Assembly: GCA_016794625.1 (NCBI GenBank)
Contig: JAEUGY010000070.1
Location: 62,001 to 126,000, forward strand
Length of the DNA stretch: 64,000 bases
Source: Opitutaceae bacterium
GTDB taxonomy: Bacteria; Verrucomicrobiota; Verrucomicrobiia; Opitutales; Opitutaceae
Reading direction: 5' to 3'
Shown piece after piece: positions 60,031-64,000 of the stretch. Below the pieces are notes generated by a model, which was given only the letters and a program-made list of their open reading frames with translations, was not told the origin of the DNA and did no database searches. The translations under genes were made by a program, and so were the position numbers. The stretch's first letter is position 1. Each line of letters opens with the position of its first letter.

Positions 60031-60188
60031 TCCCCCGCCCGGCGGAGCTGGCGAAGAGGGGGCGGGGGCCTCGCACGCGAGCGGTTGGGGTGAAGGGGAC
60101 CGTGACTGCAGGCGAGAACCGGTGAAACGATTCGACTAGGTCTCGACGCCGCCGCGACCCTGTGGTCTAGTCCCATACCCCTTCCCCT

Positions 60189-61208
60189 ATGGTTTCCCGT
60201 GCTCCCCAACTCGCCGTTGCGCGAGGTTTGTTCCGCGTTGGTCGCTTGTGCTCGGCCGCACTCGTCGTTCTGGTTTCGTTTTCGGCCTGCGGGCCGAAGA
60301 AACAAACCGACAGTGCCGAATCCGCCAAGGCGACGGGTCCGATCCGGTCGGTGGGGCTAACGGTGGGTGATTTGAGCAACCCTTTCTTTGTCCAAATTGC
60401 CAAGGGCGCCGAGTCCAAGGTCAAAGAGCTGGGAGGGGCCAACGTCTCGTTCACGGCGGTTTCAAGTGGCTATGATCTCAATCGACAGGCCAATCAGATC
60501 GATGACTTCATCGCCGCCAAAACGGACCTCATCCTTTTGAATGCCGCGGACAGCCAAGGTGTCGCGCCTGCGGTGCGCAAAGCACGAGCGGCCGGGATCA
60601 CGGTGATCGCCATCGATGTCTCGGCGGAAGGCGGCGTCCACGGCACCGTCATGTCGGACAACCGTCAGGCCGGAGAGCTGGCGGGCGATTACATCGTGAA
60701 ACGGCTCAAGGGAATCGGCTCCGTTGTGATCATCAATGGCCCACCGGTTTCCGCTGTTTTGGATCGTATCGCGGGTGTTGAAGCCGCTCTGGCCAAGGCT
60801 CCCGGTATTCGTGTCGTGTCGCGCGACCAGAACGGCCAGGGAAACCGGGACGGCGGCATGGCGGTGATGAATGATCTTCTCGTGGCGCATCCCAAGGTGG
60901 ACGCCGTTTTCGCGGTCAACGATCCCACGGGGCTGGGCGCGGCCCTCGCGCTGCGGCAGGCCAGAAAGAGCGGCGTCTTCATCGCGGCCGTGGATGGGGC
61001 GCCAGATGCGGAACGGGCGTTGGCGGATCCTGATCATGCCTTGGCGGCGACCGCGGCCCAGGATCCTTTTGCCATGGCGGGCAAAGCGGTCGAGCTGGGG
61101 TTTGCCCTGCGCTCCTCCACGCCGCCGGCGGAAACACTGGTTCGTATTCCCGTGACGCTGGTGACCCGGGAGAACTTGTCCACCTACCACGGCTGGACGT
61201 CCAAATAG
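60189..61208 (+). CDS. Sugar-binding lipoprotein of a ribose-type ABC importer
   Basis: 339-aa RbsB-like binding protein with a lipoprotein signal (LVVLVSFSAC, lipobox Cys at about 35). Type I periplasmic-binding fold: SVGLTVGDLSNPFFVQIAKG, IDDFIAAKTDLILLNAADS, VIAIDVSAEGG, MSDNRQAGELAGDYI, VFAVNDPTGLGAALAL and VAAVDGAPDAER. It captures a sugar and passes it to the permease encoded downstream. The ATPase gene follows at 8 bp. Only the substrate class (ribose, xylose, galactose or similar) can be suggested. Confidence 0.9.
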   Translation: MVSRAPQLAVARGLFRVGRLCSAALVVLVSFSACGPKKQTDSAESAKATGPIRSVGLTVGDLSNPFFVQIAKGAESKVKELGGANVSFTAVSSGYDLNRQANQIDDFIAAKTDLILLNAADSQGVAPAVRKARAAGITVIAIDVSAEGGVHGTVMSDNRQAGELAGDYIVKRLKGIGSVVIINGPPVSAVLDRIAGVEAALAKAPGIRVVSRDQNGQGNRDGGMAVMNDLLVAHPKVDAVFAVNDPTGLGAALALRQARKSGVFIAAVDGAPDAERALADPDHALAATAAQDPFAMAGKAVELGFALRSSTPPAETLVRIPVTLVTRENLSTYHGWTSK

Positions 61209-61215
61209 TCCCGCC

Positions 61216-62754
61216 ATGGTTGCGGGCATGCAGGAGGCGGCAGCCGGCCCGATCCTTGAGATGAAGGGGATCGTGAAACGGTTTGGCGGAGTCACCGTTT
61301 TGAAAGGGGTGGATTTGGTCGTGCGTGCCGCTGAAGTGCACGCGCTGATGGGGGAGAATGGCGCCGGCAAAAGCACGCTGATGAAAATTCTCGGCGGCAT
61401 CTATCCGCCGAGCGCCGGTACCCTCCACTACCAGGGACGCGGGTTTCAGCCGACGGACCCTCGGACGGTGCTGAAGGCCGGGATCGCTCTCATTCACCAG
61501 GAGATTTCTCTCGTTCCGCATCTGACGGTCGCGGAAAATCTGCTGCTCGGAGATGAACCGAGACACCGTCTGGGATGGATCGATCGTGCGGCCATGCGGA
61601 AACGGGCGCAGGTGCTGTTGTCCCGGCTGGACGACCGCATCGATCCGCTGGCCCGTGTCCAATCCCTCTCGATCGCCGAGCAACAGGTCGTGGAAATTGC
61701 CCGGGCGCTCCGTCATGATGCGCGGGTGCTGGTGATGGACGAACCCACCGCTGCGTTGACCGAACGCGAGGCGACTCGCTTGTTTGCCTTGATCGAACAG
61801 CTTCGCAGTCAGGGCACGGCCTTGATCTACATCACGCACCGGATGGCCGAGATCGAACGTCTTGCGGATCGGGTGACCGTGCTGCGCGACGGCGAAGTCG
61901 CCGGCACGCTTGATCGGGCACACCTCGATCGAAATCGCATCATTTCCCTGATGGTGGGGCGGCCGCTGTTTGATCATCCCGATCGCACCACCACCCGACA
62001 GCGCGGTCCGCGGGTGCTGGGCACCCAGGAGTTGTCCGATCAGAAGGGCAGGGTGAATGGCGTGTCGTTGGAAGTGCACGCGGGTGAGATTGTCGGCCTG
62101 GCCGGTTTGATCGGCGCCGGACGTTCTGAGTTTGCGCGCATGGTCGCGGGCATCGATCCGGTCGGAGCAGGCAGCGTCGAGGTGGAGGGAGTTCGCGTCG
62201 ATTTTCGGAGCCCCCTGGCCGCCATTCGCGCAGGGATCGCCTATCTGCCGGAGGACCGCAAAACCCAGGGGCTCTTCCTGCAATTAGGTGCCGACGACAA
62301 CATCACCATCAATCTTGCCGGTCCCACGTCGGCAGGCGGCGTGCTCCGCACGGCCCGGCTGCGCTCCCACGCCCAGCGGGCCGTCGACGCATTTTCGATC
62401 CGGCTGGCCGGATTATCGCAGCCCAGTCGACTGTTGTCGGGTGGTAACCAGCAGAAGCTTCTCTTTGCGCGCTCCTTGTCCCTGCAACCCCGCCTCCTGA
62501 TTCTCGATGAACCGACGCGAGGCGTGGACATCGGAGCGAAACAGGAGATTTATCGAAAGATCGAAAGCATCGCCGACGAAGGCGTGGCACTGCTGGTCAT
62601 TTCGAGCGAGTTGCCGGAATTGCTGGCGCTTTGCGACCGCATCGCCGTGCTGCACGAGGGCCGACTCATGGGCGTGCTCGACCGGCGACAGGCGAAACTG
62701 ACCCAGGAGCATATCATGGCACTTGCGACCGGGCACGCCCTCCCACCTTCATGA
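61216..62754 (+). CDS. Sugar ABC importer ATP-binding protein, double-domain (RbsA-like)
   Basis: 512 aa, two ABC modules. Module 1 has Walker A GENGAGKST (46-54), LSIAEQQVVEIARAL and Walker B LVMDEPTAALT. Module 2 has the degenerate Walker A-like GLIGAGRSE usual in this family, LSGGNQQKLLFARSL and LILDEPTRGVD. It drives import of the sugar through the RbsC-like permease, whose gene it overlaps by 4 bp (ATGA). Confidence 0.94.
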   Translation: MVAGMQEAAAGPILEMKGIVKRFGGVTVLKGVDLVVRAAEVHALMGENGAGKSTLMKILGGIYPPSAGTLHYQGRGFQPTDPRTVLKAGIALIHQEISLVPHLTVAENLLLGDEPRHRLGWIDRAAMRKRAQVLLSRLDDRIDPLARVQSLSIAEQQVVEIARALRHDARVLVMDEPTAALTEREATRLFALIEQLRSQGTALIYITHRMAEIERLADRVTVLRDGEVAGTLDRAHLDRNRIISLMVGRPLFDHPDRTTTRQRGPRVLGTQELSDQKGRVNGVSLEVHAGEIVGLAGLIGAGRSEFARMVAGIDPVGAGSVEVEGVRVDFRSPLAAIRAGIAYLPEDRKTQGLFLQLGADDNITINLAGPTSAGGVLRTARLRSHAQRAVDAFSIRLAGLSQPSRLLSGGNQQKLLFARSLSLQPRLLILDEPTRGVDIGAKQEIYRKIESIADEGVALLVISSELPELLALCDRIAVLHEGRLMGVLDRRQAKLTQEHIMALATGHALPPS

Positions 62755-63725
62755 CCTCGGTATCCACTTCACGAAACGGTCCCCGAATGTCAGTCCGGCA
62801 CGTGCTGAAGTCGGTCGGCATTCTGCCCATGTTGCTCGGGGTCATCCTCCTCTTCGCCCTGCTGACCCCCAAGTTCCTCACCGCCGACAACGGCATCAAT
62901 GTGGCGCGACAAGCGTCGATCAACCTGGTTTTGGCGGCGGGCATGACCTTTGTCATTCTGACCCGGGGCATCGATCTTGCCGCGGGATCGGTGCTGGGTG
63001 TCAGCGCAGTGATCTCCGTGATGCTCTCGTTGACGCCGGTCTGGACGGTCGGTGCCGTGCCACTCAGTCTGGCGGTGGGTGCACTGCTGGGAGCCGGGAC
63101 CGGCGCGGTGGTCGCGTATGGTGGCCTGCCACCGTTCATTGTCACCTTGGGGACCTACACCGCCCTGCGCGGAGCCGCCTACCTGCTGGCGGACGGGAAA
63201 ACCGTGATCAACAACGATCTCAGTTTTGCCTGGATCGGTAATGACTACCTCGGGCCGGTGCCATGGTTGGTCGTCATTGCCGGGTTGGTCGTGGTGGGTT
63301 CCTGGTTTCTCCTGCGCAAGACCGTGCTCGGTCTTCACATTTATGCCGTGGGAGGCAACCCGGAGGCCGCCCGGCTGACGGGCATCAATGTAGGGCGGAC
63401 ACTCGTCGTGGTCTATGCCTTGAGCGGTCTGTTCTCCGCCCTGGGGGGAGTCATGAGCGCAAGCCGCCTTTACAGTGCAAATGGGCAATTGGGGACCGGT
63501 TACGAACTGGATGCGATTGCCGCGGTCATTCTGGGCGGCACCAGTTTCTCCGGCGGAATGGGAGGCATCACAGGCACGCTCTATGGGGCATTGGTGATTG
63601 CCGTGCTGAACAACGGGCTGACCTTGATGAATGTTTCCTATTTTTGGCAGCTCGTGGTGAAGGGATTGGTGATCGTCCTCGCGGTTGCGATGGATCGACT
63701 GCGCAGCCGGCACGCCGCCGATTGA
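62751..63725 (+). CDS. Sugar ABC importer permease (RbsC-like)
   Basis: 324 aa from the ATG at 62751, overlapping the ATPase stop; an ATG at 62787 is also possible. About ten hydrophobic helices, with the family features MTFVILTRGIDLAAGSVLGV, GLPPFIVTLGTYTALRG and YAVGGNPEAARLTGINVG (the EAA-like coupling loop). The C-terminus GTSFSGGMGGITGTLYGALV is also typical. It completes the three-gene importer with the binding protein and the ATPase. Confidence 0.94.
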   Translation: MTSVSTSRNGPRMSVRHVLKSVGILPMLLGVILLFALLTPKFLTADNGINVARQASINLVLAAGMTFVILTRGIDLAAGSVLGVSAVISVMLSLTPVWTVGAVPLSLAVGALLGAGTGAVVAYGGLPPFIVTLGTYTALRGAAYLLADGKTVINNDLSFAWIGNDYLGPVPWLVVIAGLVVVGSWFLLRKTVLGLHIYAVGGNPEAARLTGINVGRTLVVVYALSGLFSALGGVMSASRLYSANGQLGTGYELDAIAAVILGGTSFSGGMGGITGTLYGALVIAVLNNGLTLMNVSYFWQLVVKGLVIVLAVAMDRLRSRHAAD

Positions 63726-63784
63726 ACCTTGCGTGCCGTCAGACTCGACGGCCTTGAAGCAGCCTGCTTTGGTTCCCCTTTGTC

Positions 63785-64000
63785 ATGCGACGCCTTACCC
63801 TTCTCCTGCTGGGCATCCTCTCCGCCTGCTCGCTCTGCGTCTCGTTGCGTGCCGTAACGCGACCGCCCAACATCGTCTTCATCCTCGCGGATGACCTGGG
63901 CTACGGCGACCTTGGTTGTTACGGGCAAGACAAGATCGCAACGCCCCACCTGGATCGCATGGCGAAGGAGGGGTTGCGCTTCACGCGTTTCTATGCCGGC
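63785..64000 (+). CDS. Sulfatase, N-terminal part (cut by window end)
   Basis: 72 codons visible from the ATG at 63785. A short signal sequence ([20 protein letters not shown]) is followed by the start of a type I formylglycine sulfatase: [21 protein letters not shown], here shown only to its first strand, with the two Asp residues (ADD) that bind calcium, then [12 protein letters not shown]. The catalytic C/S-x-P-x-R lies beyond the window. It follows the sugar importer, so removal of sulfate from an algal or host glycan is plausible. Confidence 0.85.
   Translation, partial: MRRLTLLLLGILSACSLCVSLRAVTRPPNIVFILADDLGYGDLGCYGQDKIATPHLDRMAKEGLRFTRFYAG

Noticed and set aside
1..64000. CRISPR array, prophage, transposon or integrated element at tRNA-Lys
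   Set aside because: No regularly spaced repeats, no integrase or transposase, and no direct repeat of the tRNA 3' end were seen by eye.

Overview
The window looks like a high-GC Gram-negative chromosome of the PVC group, most likely Verrucomicrobiota near Opitutaceae. That placement is inference. It rests on an Opitutus-style TonB receptor with no SusD partner, several lipoproteins, a secreted FG-GAP protein, a sulfatase, and few Shine-Dalgarno sequences. No rRNA, CRISPR array, prophage or insertion sequence was seen.

Layout. (1) 1-4060, minus: a Yej-type peptide ABC importer (binding lipoprotein cut by the window edge, then two permeases). (2) 4217-5098: secreted esterase. (3) 5262-13423, plus: an operon that starts with lipid chemistry (ACP-dehydratase fusion, ketosynthase, SDR reductase, MGDG/MurG-like glycosyltransferase) and continues into two GT4 enzymes and a MetY-type enzyme. 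It faces a serine-palmitoyltransferase-like alpha-oxoamine synthase (13470-14666). (4) 14716-26294: a polysaccharide or glycolipid region with GT4 enzymes, two large GT-C-like membrane proteins, a flippase-like membrane protein, a methyltransferase, an atypical SDR epimerase and a GtrB-like GT2. (5) 26350-33241: ABM monooxygenase with iron alcohol dehydrogenase, a secreted propeller protein, a LuxR-type regulator, a signal-peptidase-like lipoprotein, tRNA-Lys, an ECF sigma/anti-sigma pair, and ruvA. (6) 33238-42431: dapB, dapA, pilT, an ABC/FtsX/AttH-like export unit and an NtrC-type regulator. (7) 42456-46561: galE, then a second lipid-like set (ketosynthase, ACP, phytoene-desaturase-like FAD enzyme). 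(8) 46715-64000: a sugar-acid and sugar utilisation region with a LacI regulator, HpaI aldolase, double-length UxaA dehydratase, DapA-type aldolase, sodium symporter, YidR homologue, TonB receptor with FG-GAP protein, a ribose-type ABC importer and the start of a sulfatase.

How it fits together. Regions 3 and 7 together hold condensing enzymes, two carrier domains, a dehydratase, a reductase, an unusual FAD oxidoreductase, an oxoamine synthase and a lipid-type glycosyltransferase. They could make a dedicated, possibly sphingolipid-like, glycolipid separate from housekeeping fatty acid synthesis. Region 4 has the parts for polyprenyl-phosphate-linked sugar transfer. Region 8 reads as uptake followed by dehydration and aldol cleavage of sugar acids under LacI-type control.

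The most unusual protein is the 910-residue UxaA homologue at 48680-51412. Its catalytic module is duplicated, and the two copies have lost complementary halves of the family signature.
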